39,795 nucleotides of DNA from an uncultured Bacteroidota bacterium (GCA_937928385.1 CALEZD010000023.1:1-39795); one strand, 5' to 3'. Counted from the stretch's first letter, positions 6,834-15,434 are shown. Numbers and translations: made by a program. The notes: generated by a model not told the origin, from the sequence alone.

Positions 6834-7873
6834 TACTCAACAGGCCATGCATCGAGGCCGCCCTGCAATGAATACAGTTTTGCGCCTGGGTACCTGCCGG
6901 ATAATATCTTCACCGCCTCGGCGCTACGCCTGCCCGAAGCGCAATAGCAGACTATAGGTTTGTCCGTTTGCATTTCAGCGACTTTTATTTCAGGCAATGG
7001 TATGTGCAGCCCACCTATATTATACAGGCTGTGCTCCTCAGTTGTGCGTACATCTACTAATTGATAGCCGGTCATTTTTTCTTTCAGTTCGTCGACTGAA
7101 ATTTCCTGCGGTGTAACAGTAGCTGGTAAAGCATCAATAATAGTGCGTGAGGCAGCACCTAATTTGATAATGCGGCTCTGCATGGTCTGCGCGTTCAATA
7201 CCAGCAACCTGCCTGCCAGCAATTCACCTGTGCCCCTTATATACTTTATCACTTCATTAGCCTGCATACAGCCTATGATGCCTGCTATAGTAGGGATAAC
7301 ACCGCCATCGGCGCAATTGGGTACAGCCGCTGCATTTACCTCAGGGTACAGGTCGCGGTAGTTAGGAGATAGTGTGCCATCTTCATTCCTGATATTCCAT
7401 ACTGCCACTTGTCCTTCGTATTGGTAGATGGCTCCGTACACCAATGGCTTGCCGGCCATTACACAGGCATCATTCAGCAGGTAGCGGGTGTCAAAATTAT
7501 CTGTGCAGTCCAGTACGATGTCATAAGTATTAATCAACTCCTTTACATTCGCAACATTCACCTGCACATCATGGGCATGGAATTTAACTTCAGGGTTTTG
7601 TGCGGATAGCCTTTCTATGGCGATGATAATTTTCTTCATCCCCTCGTCAGCAGTGGTATATAATATTTGCCTGTGCAGGTTCTTTACAGACACTACATCA
7701 TAATCGGCAATGCCGATAGTACCCACACCACTCGAAACAAGATATTGCAAAGCAGGGCAGCCCAAACCGCCCGCACCCACTACCAATATCCTGGCGGCAG
7801 CTAGCTTCTGCTGGGCTTCTTCATCAAAACCCGGCAAAGACATCTGGCAACTATATCTTGTCCAATCCGTCAC
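6824..7873 (-). CDS. MoeB/HesA-type adenylyltransferase fused to C-terminal rhodanese
   Basis: An E1-like enzyme that adenylates the MoaD C-terminus, here fused to a sulfurtransferase. Residues 1-240 are ThiF/MoeB: GAGGLG at 33-38, the R-Q-x-L segment near 68-71, CTDNFDTR at 123-130 and the PNCADGG catalytic-loop region with Cys187. Residues about 258-349 are a rhodanese with CASGRR (Cys311) as the persulfide site. The two CxxC zinc pairs found in classical MoeB are absent: the first site reads SPNYRDLYPE and the second is replaced by the linker. It starts with GTG, overlapping the mobA stop as TAGTG. It probably serves MoaD, and could also act on other carriers such as ThiS. Confidence 0.88.
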   Translation of the reverse strand: MTDWTRYSCQMSLPGFDEEAQQKLAAARILVVGAGGLGCPALQYLVSSGVGTIGIADYDVVSVKNLHRQILYTTADEGMKKIIIAIERLSAQNPEVKFHAHDVQVNVANVKELINTYDIVLDCTDNFDTRYLLNDACVMAGKPLVYGAIYQYEGQVAVWNIRNEDGTLSPNYRDLYPEVNAAAVPNCADGGVIPTIAGIIGCMQANEVIKYIRGTGELLAGRLLVLNAQTMQSRIIKLGAASRTIIDALPATVTPQEISVDELKEKMTGYQLVDVRTTEEHSLYNIGGLHIPLPEIKVAEMQTDKPIVCYCASGRRSAEAVKILSGRYPGAKLYSLQGGLDAWPVEYQG

Positions 7874-8484
7874 TATACAATATTCATTTTCTTGTTTAAT
7901 ATCTCCCGCACACGTTCCGCTTCTTCAGGTGTATTGGTATTGATAAGTGCATCGGCATTCATTGGTTCCAGTATTAATGTATCACTATTAATCAGCGCCT
8001 TGCGGGGGCAGTTATATCCTTCCGCTTTGTACGACCATAATACTTCCCTGCCATAAGGCTCCCAAATGGTAATTAACGGCTCGGGCAATCCATCATGCGG
8101 GCTTTTGTATGTTGTGGCTACTTTATCGGTATCCCTGTTTTGTATGAGATAAGTAATTGTCGCTTCATCTATCAGGGGTAAATCGCAGGCTACAACCAGC
8201 CAGGCTACATTGTTATTTGTTTCAAAGGCAGAGAGTATGCCGACTATCGGCCCTTTGCCATCTGCACTGTCAATGATTGTTTTATACTGACTATTCGTTT
8301 CGTTTGCCTGTTCTTCATCGCGGCAAGAGATATATACTTCATCGCAAAACTTTTCCAGCAGGTCGGCTATATAATAACGCTGTTCCTTACCGTGCCACTT
8401 GATGAGCGATTTGTCGTGCCCCATGCGGACACTCTTACCACCCGCCAGCACCAGCCCGTATATTTTAGTCCCGTTTGAAATCAC
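7873..8484 (-). CDS. mobA: Molybdenum cofactor guanylyltransferase MobA
   Basis: A nucleotidyltransferase that adds GMP to molybdopterin to give the MGD form used by DMSO-reductase-family enzymes. The 203 residues start with the signature LAGG (13-16) and RMGHDK (20-25), and have a metal-binding ACDLP motif in the middle. Length fits MobA. The start lies 20 bp inside the moaC 3' end and its TAG stop overlaps the GTG of the next gene by one base, so coupling is likely. Its presence implies that at least one MGD enzyme is encoded elsewhere. The superfamily also contains MocA-like CTP enzymes, but the LAGG/RMG pattern and the operon favour MobA. Confidence 0.88.
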   Translation of the reverse strand: MISNGTKIYGLVLAGGKSVRMGHDKSLIKWHGKEQRYYIADLLEKFCDEVYISCRDEEQANETNSQYKTIIDSADGKGPIVGILSAFETNNNVAWLVVACDLPLIDEATITYLIQNRDTDKVATTYKSPHDGLPEPLITIWEPYGREVLWSYKAEGYNCPRKALINSDTLILEPMNADALINTNTPEEAERVREILNKKMNIV

Positions 8485-8941
8485 GTTTCCCTCCTGTTTT
8501 CTCCATCAGCTTTGTTTCCTTTATCACTATATCGTGGCTCATAGCCTTGCACATATCGTATATAGTCAGCGCAGCAACAGACGCGCCTGTAAGGGCTTCC
8601 ATCTCAATGCCTGTTTTGGCGGTGATGGTAGCTGTGCAATCAATTACGACCTCGTTGTTATCATTTACACTGATATCTATATAGCAGTTGTCCATACCCA
8701 ACGGATGGCAAAGCGGTATGAGTTCGCCAGTTTTCTTTGCCGCCATGATGCCCGCTATAATCGCGGTTTGAAACACCGGTCCTTTTTTACTGTGTATATC
8801 ACCACCTGTTATCTGTGCCATCACTTCGTCCGGCAGCGATACAATACTTCTTGCCCTGGCCGTGCGTTTGGTTACTGCCTTATCGCTCACGTCCACCATG
8901 TTGGCACGGCCCTGTTCATCTATATGTGTCAGCTCACTCAT
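8465..8941 (-). CDS. moaC: Cyclic pyranopterin monophosphate synthase MoaC
   Basis: Converts 3',8-cyclo-7,8-dihydro-GTP, made by MoaA, into cPMP. The 158-residue protein shows MVDVSDKAVTKR at 15-26, the lysine-containing HSKKG at 50-54, LCHPLGM at 77-83 with the conserved His79, EALTGASVAALTIYDMCKA ending near 133 with the catalytic Asp129, and KTGGKRDF near the C-terminus. All key positions are present and length is normal. It overlaps moeA upstream by 8 bp and mobA downstream by 20 bp. Confidence 0.95.
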   Translation of the reverse strand: MSELTHIDEQGRANMVDVSDKAVTKRTARARSIVSLPDEVMAQITGGDIHSKKGPVFQTAIIAGIMAAKKTGELIPLCHPLGMDNCYIDISVNDNNEVVIDCTATITAKTGIEMEALTGASVAALTIYDMCKAMSHDIVIKETKLMEKTGGKRDFKRD

Positions 8942-10145
8942 GTATCCATGTTTTATAAGGCCATATTCTGTATGCCTCTCCTTTTTTGTAGTTGGTGGTC
9001 ATTTCGGGCAGTTCCATAAAAGCATCGGCTGATAAGAGGTTGACAAAATCGCCTGAGCCGTTACCCTCGTGTGGTGTGGCCAGCAGCCTGCCATCGCTTT
9101 TATATTCCAATTTCACCTGCAGGAAGTAAGTAAGCTCGGGTTTGAAACTATAGTCCTCAGCCAGTATTGCATACATAGGCTGTGGTTGTTTGAGCCCCAG
9201 TGTGGCATAGAGCCAGGGTACAAAATACCTGTGCATACACATGAAAGCAGAAACAGGATTACCCGGAAAAGCAAATACCAGCTTCTGATCGACATCGGTG
9301 CCAAACCAGAACGGCTTGCCCGGCCGCTGCCTTACTTTATGAAAGAGTTGTGTCACCTCCAGTTCATCAAACACTTCGGGCAGGTAATCGAACTTACCCA
9401 TAGATACACCTCCTGTCAGTATCAGCACGTCGCTCTCTTTCAGGCATTTGGCAAGGGCAGTGTGTATCAGTTCTTTTTCGTCGGGTATGTGGTACATAGA
9501 TGCCTGTATGCGGTGCTGCAACAATATAGATGCTATGGCATAATTATTGGAGCGGCGCACTTCGTACTCAGTTGGGGTTTGCTCTACCGGTACCAACTCG
9601 TTGCCGGTGCTGAGTATGCACACCCGGGGCAGGCGCTTTACTTTTAGTTGCGCTTTGCCCACAGTGGCTGCTATGTTGATGAACGCCGGGCCTATTAACT
9701 GGCCGGCACCTGCCAGTAAAGTATTTTTCAGCTTATCTGTCCCCATGTAATGAATGTTCTGCCCATACTTTACATTTTCAGTAGTTATGGTGGCCATGCC
9801 ATCAAACATATCCAGGTCTTCGTAGCGCACGATGGTATCGGTGCCAAGGGGAAGGGCTGCACCTGTCATTATCTCCACACATTCATCAGCAGCGTCTATT
9901 GTAATTGCAGTAGCCCCGGCGGCTTGTGTACCTTTTATTGTAAATGTCCTCGTGCCTTTTTTAAAGTCATCGTAACGGATGGCGATGCCGTCCATCGTTA
10001 CCCTGTCGTAGGGGGGTATGTCGCGGTCGGCTATAATATCTTCAGCCAGCACCCTGCCCGTAACGTGCTCAAGCGGAATCAGCTCATCGCCAAATTCCCG
10101 CATCTCTTTCTGAATGATATATTCCGCACCGTCAACTGTTATCAT
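8934..10145 (-). CDS. moeA: Molybdopterin molybdenumtransferase MoeA
   Basis: Inserts molybdate into adenylated molybdopterin. The 403 residues have the MoeA N-terminal region (GRVLAEDI at 30-37, PPYDRVTMDG at 44-53), the MogA/CNX1G-like domain with ILTGGVSMGKFDYL, and the AFPGNPVSAF motif before the C-terminal barrel. It follows moaA by 3 bp and overlaps moaC by 8 bp. The partner that makes adenylated molybdopterin (MogA/MoaB) is not in the window and must be encoded elsewhere. Length is typical. Confidence 0.94.
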   Translation of the reverse strand: MITVDGAEYIIQKEMREFGDELIPLEHVTGRVLAEDIIADRDIPPYDRVTMDGIAIRYDDFKKGTRTFTIKGTQAAGATAITIDAADECVEIMTGAALPLGTDTIVRYEDLDMFDGMATITTENVKYGQNIHYMGTDKLKNTLLAGAGQLIGPAFINIAATVGKAQLKVKRLPRVCILSTGNELVPVEQTPTEYEVRRSNNYAIASILLQHRIQASMYHIPDEKELIHTALAKCLKESDVLILTGGVSMGKFDYLPEVFDELEVTQLFHKVRQRPGKPFWFGTDVDQKLVFAFPGNPVSAFMCMHRYFVPWLYATLGLKQPQPMYAILAEDYSFKPELTYFLQVKLEYKSDGRLLATPHEGNGSGDFVNLLSADAFMELPEMTTNYKKGEAYRIWPYKTWIHE

Positions 10146-10148
10146 AAT

Positions 10149-11126
10149 CTATCCTCCTATTGCCGCCATTGATTCACTAATTGTACTTCTGTTGCGTTCC
10201 GCCTCCCAGCCGTCTTTAGCTTTCTTCTTTATTGCACTCGTTATAGCTTCCTGTATTGCTACCGTATCGCTACCCGCACGTACCAGGTCTTTGATGTTCA
10301 TCACACCGTTGTCGTACAGGCAGGTTTTGAGTACGCCCTGCGGAGTAATGCGTATGCGGTTGCAACTGCCGCAGAACGAGCGTGTATACGCCGCTATGAT
10401 ACCCACCGTACCCCGGTGTTCCGGGATGCTGTAATTGTACGAGGTGGAATACAGCGGGTCCCTCATTTTCTCTATACCGGGGAAGCGTTCCTTAATGGTA
10501 TTTAATATCCGCAGATGGTCCCAACTCAGGCCTTCGTAAGTACCATTACCGTTAAAGGGCATCTCTTCTATGAAACGCACACTCACAGGTAATTCTTTTG
10601 TTAACTCCACCAGCGGAATGATATCCTCTGTGTTCCTGCCCTCCATTACTACGGCATTGATCTTTACCTGTATATCGTGGCGCAATAGTTCGTGCAGGGT
10701 GTCTAATACCTTGGGCAATTCATCGCGGCGGGTGATTTGGGCGAAGCGTTCCCTGTCCAGTGTGTCCAGGCTGAGGTTTACCGATTTTATGCCCAGTTCC
10801 TTCAACTTCGGGATATAGGGTGCGGTTAGTACGCCGTTTGTCGTTAGTGTTATTTCCTTGAGACCCTCCAGCTTCGACAACTCCTCCAGGAAGTTGATAA
10901 AGTTCCTGCGGGCGAAGGGCTCTCCGCCGGTGAGGCGTATTTTCTCAATACCCATCTTGACCAATGCCGAGCATACGAACAACATCTCCTCCCAGGTCAT
11001 CAGCTCTTTGCGCTCCAGCCACTCCAGCCCATGGGCGGGCATGCAGTAGAAGCAACGCAGGTTGCACCTGTCTGTCACCGCCAGCCTGAGGTAATTTACC
11101 GGCCTTCCGTGGTTGTCTGTAAGCAT
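10149..11126 (-). CDS. moaA: GTP 3',8-cyclase MoaA (radical SAM)
   Basis: Radical-SAM enzyme for the first step of molybdenum cofactor synthesis. The N-terminal cluster is CNLRCFYC with Cys21, Cys25 and Cys28. A second 4Fe-4S cluster site is Cys252, Cys255 and Cys269 (FCGSCNRIR...KTCLY). The C-terminus ends in the Gly-Gly tail (324-325) needed for activity. The start is fixed because the DNHGRPVNYLR block begins within five residues of the ATG and no later Met fits. It is the first gene of the moaA-moeA-moaC-mobA-moeB-like operon, directly behind a well-formed promoter that leaves almost no untranslated leader. Confidence 0.95.
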   Translation of the reverse strand: MLTDNHGRPVNYLRLAVTDRCNLRCFYCMPAHGLEWLERKELMTWEEMLFVCSALVKMGIEKIRLTGGEPFARRNFINFLEELSKLEGLKEITLTTNGVLTAPYIPKLKELGIKSVNLSLDTLDRERFAQITRRDELPKVLDTLHELLRHDIQVKINAVVMEGRNTEDIIPLVELTKELPVSVRFIEEMPFNGNGTYEGLSWDHLRILNTIKERFPGIEKMRDPLYSTSYNYSIPEHRGTVGIIAAYTRSFCGSCNRIRITPQGVLKTCLYDNGVMNIKDLVRAGSDTVAIQEAITSAIKKKAKDGWEAERNRSTISESMAAIGG

Positions 11127-11130
11127 ATTA

Positions 11131-11161
11131 CAAAGTTAACTTTAAAGCGGCCGTTGCCCAA
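11131..11161 (-). promoter_or_regulatory. Promoter of the moaA operon
   Basis: Read on the minus strand, TTG (11161-11159), 20 bp spacer, then TAACTTTG (11138-11131), a full match to TAnnTTTG. The moaA ATG follows after only four bases, so the message should be leaderless or nearly so. The nuo operon has the same -7 octamer with a 19-bp spacer. Confidence 0.65.
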
Positions 11162-11215
11162 GAGATATATGCTAAAGTTGATTGATGTAATGGAAAATTA
11201 CCGCCTTGGTGGGAC

Positions 11216-11236
11216 AAGTGTTGCCAAAGTGTTGCC
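11216..11236. repeat. Two direct AAGTGTTGCC repeats, 11 bp apart, in the moaA/esterase intergenic region
   Basis: AAGTGTTGCC occurs at 11216-11225 and again at 11227-11236, one helical turn apart, within the 395-bp space between divergent moaA and the esterase gene. This spacing is that of cooperative operator half-sites. No regulator gene is near. It is upstream of the moaA promoter by about 60 bp. Function is inferred only. Confidence 0.4.
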
Positions 11237-11270
11237 GGAATTCTTGTTTTTCGCGATGTTTTCTCTAAAT

Positions 11271-11342
11271 CCCCGGGACGGGGTCTTAAACATCCGGGCT
11301 TGTACTGTCCAAATGTTCCATTTTTTTTTCCAAAAAATGGAA
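11271..11342. other. Two hairpins in the 395-bp moaA/esterase intergenic region
   Basis: CCCC-GGGAC-GGGG (11271-11283) is a short GC hairpin. TTCCATTTTTT (11316-11326) and AAAAAATGGAA (11332-11342) form a perfect 11-bp inverted repeat with a 5-nt TTTCC loop. Neither is next to a gene end, so neither is clearly a terminator. The rest of 11127-11521 is AT-rich; I saw no further gene or riboswitch in it. Confidence 0.5.
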
Positions 11343-11521
11343 TAGAAAAACGAACCGTCCTACCAGAGTACCAAAGAACTAATATACAAATATACGTAAT
11401 ATTGTTGTTATTTCAAAGGTATATAGCTGCTAATATTGTTCATGTAAATAGCCTTTTAATTAGCTATTAATCCCTGATTACCAGGAGGTTCAATAATTTC
11501 ATATTCCAAAAACAAAGTCGC

Positions 11522-12739
11522 GTGAACAAAACGATACTGACACTCGGCCTGTTTCTATTTACAGGTTATAATACTATTGCTCAGTCACAGGAGGCCTTGC
11601 AATACTCTTCTTCTGAAAACGTGCAGAGTTTCAATTATAAGGAAGAACTGCATGACATAGCCTCCGGCACCCGTGTACTTGGGCTGGGCGAATGTACGCA
11701 TGGCACAGTAGAATGTACGGATGTGCGCAGCGAGATAGTAAAAATGCTGGTACAGGAATACAACTGCCGGCATTTTATACTGGAAGGCGGATATATACCC
11801 TGCAAGGCTATCAATGAATACATAAGCAAAGGAACAGGTGACCCGCGTAAAATACTGCTGCTCCATATTGCATGGCCTTTCGCCATTGAAGAGTTTGCAG
11901 ACCTGCTGGAATGGCTGAAGGCTTACAACATGGGTAAACCACTGGCTGAACAGGTGCAATTTTATGGCATGGATGTAACGGCTTACGTAATATCACGAGC
12001 ACGACAATATGAACAACTGCTTGATAATAAGGTATCCTTTGATACAGACACTACACTGTTGGCGAAACTGGAATTGATAAAAAAGGATGAAAAAAGCCGG
12101 TTGAAAATTTATGACGCCATGCTGGAGCAAAATGCCGCAGAGGATATCACCACACACGACTCGATACTACGTAACAATATGATACAATCGTATAAATGCG
12201 CCGTAACTACGGGAGGAGATGGCAGGAAATGCAGGGAAGAAGCTATGTATCAATTCGCGAGGTATATTATTGACCGTATACCAGCAGGTGACAAGGCGGT
12301 GATATGGGGTCATAACGGTCACATGAGCAAAAAGTATTCAGGCAGGCCATCGGTAGGCGAAATGCTGCACAAGTATTACAGTGATGCTTACCGTGCAATA
12401 GGCTTTGGTTTTGAGGGTGGCAGTTTTCTGGCTAATACCTATGAAAACGGCAAACCCATGATGCATACCTATACGGCAGTGCACTACCCCGGCACTATAG
12501 AAGACCAGCTAAAAGATAAAAACAGGGGGCTGCTGGGTTTTAGTGCTATTAAGAACAAGGGACATGAGTTGGTTGCCAAAAAACAGATGATCAACGACTT
12601 GGGCGCGGAATATAATATGGAAAGTGCCGGCAAAAAGAACTTCTATACAGAGCAACTGAGACTATCAGCATCTTTCGACTACTTTTTTGTGATAAAAGAG
12701 ATGCACCCGCCGACACGAATACAGTTGAAGAGAGAATAA
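11522..12739 (+). CDS. Erythromycin esterase family protein, exported
   Basis: A 405-residue member of the EreA/EreB-like family. It begins with a signal peptide (about 1-20, NKTILTLGLFLF...IAQ), so it should act in the periplasm or outside. Conserved family residues are visible: GLGECTHG with His60, FILEGG with Glu88, FYGMDV around 148-152, and IWGHNGHMSK with His264 and His267. In characterised macrolide esterases the equivalent His and Glu are catalytic. Most Bacteroidota family members have no proven drug substrate, so resistance should not be assumed. The start is a GTG at 11522, right before the signal peptide. The gene is monocistronic and divergent from moaA. Confidence 0.8.
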   Translation: MNKTILTLGLFLFTGYNTIAQSQEALQYSSSENVQSFNYKEELHDIASGTRVLGLGECTHGTVECTDVRSEIVKMLVQEYNCRHFILEGGYIPCKAINEYISKGTGDPRKILLLHIAWPFAIEEFADLLEWLKAYNMGKPLAEQVQFYGMDVTAYVISRARQYEQLLDNKVSFDTDTTLLAKLELIKKDEKSRLKIYDAMLEQNAAEDITTHDSILRNNMIQSYKCAVTTGGDGRKCREEAMYQFARYIIDRIPAGDKAVIWGHNGHMSKKYSGRPSVGEMLHKYYSDAYRAIGFGFEGGSFLANTYENGKPMMHTYTAVHYPGTIEDQLKDKNRGLLGFSAIKNKGHELVAKKQMINDLGAEYNMESAGKKNFYTEQLRLSASFDYFFVIKEMHPPTRIQLKRE

Positions 12740-12764
12740 CACCTATTCATCGACATTTCAATTT

Positions 12765-12785
12765 CGGGGGATAAACCGGGGGATA
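12765..12785. repeat. Two CGGGGGATA direct repeats upstream of the NHL gene
   Basis: CGGGGGATA occurs at 12765-12773 and 12777-12785, 12 bp apart, in the 136-bp gap between the esterase and the NHL protein. It could be an operator or a chance G-rich repeat. No hairpin forms between them. Confidence 0.35.
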
Positions 12786-12875
12786 TTTTTCGTGTTTACA
12801 ATGATTTGACTTGTAAGTGACATTCATTTTTCAGTAGGGGAAACATTAAAACTAATTTCATAGAAACTAACGTCT

Positions 12876-13994
12876 ATGAAAAACTCCTGCATTTTGGTAG
12901 TGTTGGTATTAACAGCATTCTACCCTTTTAATAATTCAGCAGCACAAACTGCTTACGAAGTATTAGTGACCAGCCGCTCGGGGAATACCGTGCAGCGTTA
13001 CGACGAAAACGGTAATTATATGGGTGATTTTGTAAAACAAGGTTCCGGTAGTTTGCAGTGGCCGCAAGATATTTTGTTTCATCCTGACGGCACTGTATTG
13101 GTAAGCGGGTTTGGCAATGGTGCCATAAAAAGGTACAACGGAAAAACCGGCTCTTTTATCGGCAACTTTTCGTCGGGCTATACGCTGATGCTACCGTCAA
13201 AAATGTCATTCGGGCCGGACAGCCTTATTTATGTAACGCAATGGGACTCCGTGCAGAATAAAGTAGTACGCTTTGACCTGCAGGGAAACTACGTGGACGA
13301 GTTTACGCAAACAGGTGCACCCAAAGGGTTGGGGCATGTATGGGACAGCAAGGGTAATTTCTACATTTCGCTGTACGGCAACGGTGGCGATGGCACGATA
13401 CATAAATATGATGCGCAGGGTAATGACCAGGGAACGTTTATTAACTCGAACATTATACAAGGCCCTACCGACCTGTGGTGGGATGGCAGCGACCTGCTGG
13501 TGGCAGACTATACTACAGGCAAAGTGTGGCGGTTCGACTCAACAGGCCAGTATGTCAATACTTTTATCAGCGGCCTGACTAATCCTGAGGGCAGGGCATT
13601 TTTGCCTAATGGCAATATATTGATAGGTGACTGGGGAATAGACGGTGTGCACCTGGTGCAGCCTAATGGAACAATCACGGGATTATTCTGCTCAGGTAAC
13701 GGGCTGACAGACCCGAACTGTGTGCGTGTGCGGCCATCGCCAACAGTATCGGTACAGGCTGTTGTTAAAGATGAATTATCAGTTGTGCCTGCAGCGGGAC
13801 GAAGGTTTACGATTACCATACCAGGTGCAGACAGCAGGATTGACATTACCAATATGGCAGGCAGGGTCGTACACAGTACAGAGGTTAAGGGTTCGTATAT
13901 ATGGAATGCAGAATGCCAACCTGCGGGTATGTATATCATTAGTGTAAAAAGCAGAGATGCAACGCTGTATAAGAAGGTGATAGTAAAGGATTAG
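12876..13994 (+). CDS. Secreted NHL-repeat beta-propeller protein with T9SS C-terminal region
   Basis: A 372-residue protein. A signal peptide (about 1-23, ending SAAQ) is followed by six NHL-like blades: VQRYDENGNYMGDF, IKRYNGKTGSFIGNF, VVRFDLQGNYVDEF, IHKYDAQGNDQGTF, VWRFDSTGQYVNTF and VHLVQPNGTITGLF. The last 75 residues look like a type A T9SS sorting domain (RIDITNMAGRVV, then PAGMYIISVKS and a short charged end). No catalytic motif is seen; binding or structural function is likely. It ends 16 bp from the end of the convergent arylsulfotransferase-like gene. Confidence 0.78.
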   Translation: MKNSCILVVLVLTAFYPFNNSAAQTAYEVLVTSRSGNTVQRYDENGNYMGDFVKQGSGSLQWPQDILFHPDGTVLVSGFGNGAIKRYNGKTGSFIGNFSSGYTLMLPSKMSFGPDSLIYVTQWDSVQNKVVRFDLQGNYVDEFTQTGAPKGLGHVWDSKGNFYISLYGNGGDGTIHKYDAQGNDQGTFINSNIIQGPTDLWWDGSDLLVADYTTGKVWRFDSTGQYVNTFISGLTNPEGRAFLPNGNILIGDWGIDGVHLVQPNGTITGLFCSGNGLTDPNCVRVRPSPTVSVQAVVKDELSVVPAAGRRFTITIPGADSRIDITNMAGRVVHSTEVKGSYIWNAECQPAGMYIISVKSRDATLYKKVIVKD

Positions 13995-14010
13995 AGCCGG
14001 TACTATCCAC

Positions 14011-15345
14011 TTAAGGATACATAGTAGCTACAAACCCTGCCCTGTAGCCCGATGGCATGGGGACAAACTTTGCGGCAGTACTATCATATCTCTCAGCATC
14101 TGTTTGCCAAACGATTTCCATTTCCCTGTTTACTTCTACCACCCTGTTGTTTGCACCCAGTGCAACTAAAAAGTTATCGCCGGGTGTTGGTATTACTCCG
14201 CCCATTTTAGGGACGTAATTATAATTGGTATCGCTGAAATTAAAGATGTATTCCCATTTTACCTGTGGAGGACGCTTGCCCTTTGGCTGCGATATACGCA
14301 TTACCGAAGATGGTTTTATTTTTCCGGGGCCGTTGTTATTGAAGAACAGCAGGTTGCCATCTGCATCCAGGTTGATGGCATGTTGCTGGCTGAACCAATC
14401 GTTGTGGTAATAAGGGACATTATTCTTGTAATCGTAACCTATTGAATAGTCTATCCTGCCGGTTGCTACATCTACTCTTGCTATTGAATTCAAATCGCGG
14501 TGGGACAGGTACAGTTTATTTTGTTTTTCATCGAAATAAGCAGCGTTCATATGCGTGCCACGAAAATTTGTATCATGCGCATAATATTCTTTCTCATCCC
14601 AATACCATTTCACCTGATTATTTCGGTCAATCTCAAATACTATGGAGTAATGGTTTACATCATTTTCGCCATGCTTCACCCCCCTGGCCATGCACAGGTA
14701 ATTACCGTTGTCCAGCTTCCTGAATTCGTGATGGTAGTCGGGCAGCTTGTATTTGGGGATGCTGTCGGGCGATTTCCATAATATATTTCCGCGCAGGTCA
14801 GTTTCGTATGCAGCGTTACCCCAAAGAAAGGTGAGCGTACCGTCTTTGGTGAGGTGCAGGTCGCGTACAGTTCCGAATTTGTCAGGCGGAAAAGTCCATA
14901 CCACCTGTCCCTTGCGGTCGATGATGACACCATAGTCGAGCGTGATGTAGCCCGTGGCGTATTGCTCATCCTTATTAACCGTAATGACATTCCTGTACAG
15001 GTCAGCATCTCCGTGCCACGTACCCTGTATATATAAATCGTTGGGTTCTCCCGGCCATATCAATCGTCCTTTTTTATCGATGCAATTGTATTGCCAGCTG
15101 TAAGCAGTATTGAATACCAGGCCTGTCTGAACCAACACAAAATTGTTCCTCGACCTGCCTGTGATTAAATTTTTCTTTCCTAACGAAGTGAGCTGTACTT
15201 CGTACATCGCAGCATCTTTGTTATAGGGCAGTTCGAAAAGGACGTGGGTATAGTTGACCGTGTCTGCATTGCCGGGAATAACGGTATTGCGGCCCTGCGC
15301 TGATAAGGACAGGGTAAGCAGTAATAAAGAAAAGAGTTGTTTCAT
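14011..15345 (-). CDS. Arylsulfotransferase (ASST)-like exported propeller protein
   Basis: A 444-residue exported protein. A signal peptide spans about 1-18. An N-terminal fibronectin-like segment is followed by a propeller with the pattern of the ASST family: repeated hydrophobic-D-x-G blades, HHEFRKLDNGNYL, a GTHMNAAYF segment, LSHRDLNSIARVD and QQHAINLDADGNLLFFNN. Characterised ASSTs use a covalent sulfohistidine in the periplasm to move sulfate between phenols; several histidines here are candidates, but which one is catalytic cannot be told by eye. There is no T9SS tail. The gene is monocistronic on the minus strand. Alternative: a non-catalytic propeller of the same fold. Confidence 0.7.
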   Translation of the reverse strand: MKQLFSLLLLTLSLSAQGRNTVIPGNADTVNYTHVLFELPYNKDAAMYEVQLTSLGKKNLITGRSRNNFVLVQTGLVFNTAYSWQYNCIDKKGRLIWPGEPNDLYIQGTWHGDADLYRNVITVNKDEQYATGYITLDYGVIIDRKGQVVWTFPPDKFGTVRDLHLTKDGTLTFLWGNAAYETDLRGNILWKSPDSIPKYKLPDYHHEFRKLDNGNYLCMARGVKHGENDVNHYSIVFEIDRNNQVKWYWDEKEYYAHDTNFRGTHMNAAYFDEKQNKLYLSHRDLNSIARVDVATGRIDYSIGYDYKNNVPYYHNDWFSQQHAINLDADGNLLFFNNNGPGKIKPSSVMRISQPKGKRPPQVKWEYIFNFSDTNYNYVPKMGGVIPTPGDNFLVALGANNRVVEVNREMEIVWQTDAERYDSTAAKFVPMPSGYRAGFVATMYP

Positions 15346-15401
15346 GTATCGCTAAAATACGGAATAAGGCGGTGGAAATGGTGGGTTGAGGTTGATACAT
15401 T

Positions 15402-15434
15402 CTTTGGTGGTGTGGTGACAACACCGACTACAAG
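15402..15434. other. Imperfect inverted repeat between two minus-strand genes
   Basis: GGTGT (15409-15413) and ACACC (15421-15425) form the core of a longer imperfect palindrome bounded by CTTT and CAAG. It lies downstream of the lipoprotein gene and upstream of the arylsulfotransferase-like gene on the minus strand. There is no T-run, so an intrinsic terminator is doubtful. It could be a dispersed palindromic repeat. Confidence 0.35.

Noticed and set aside
11522..12739. Macrolide resistance gene
   Set aside because: The catalytic His/Glu pattern is that of the erythromycin esterase family, but most exported Bacteroidota members have no shown drug activity and there is no mobile context.
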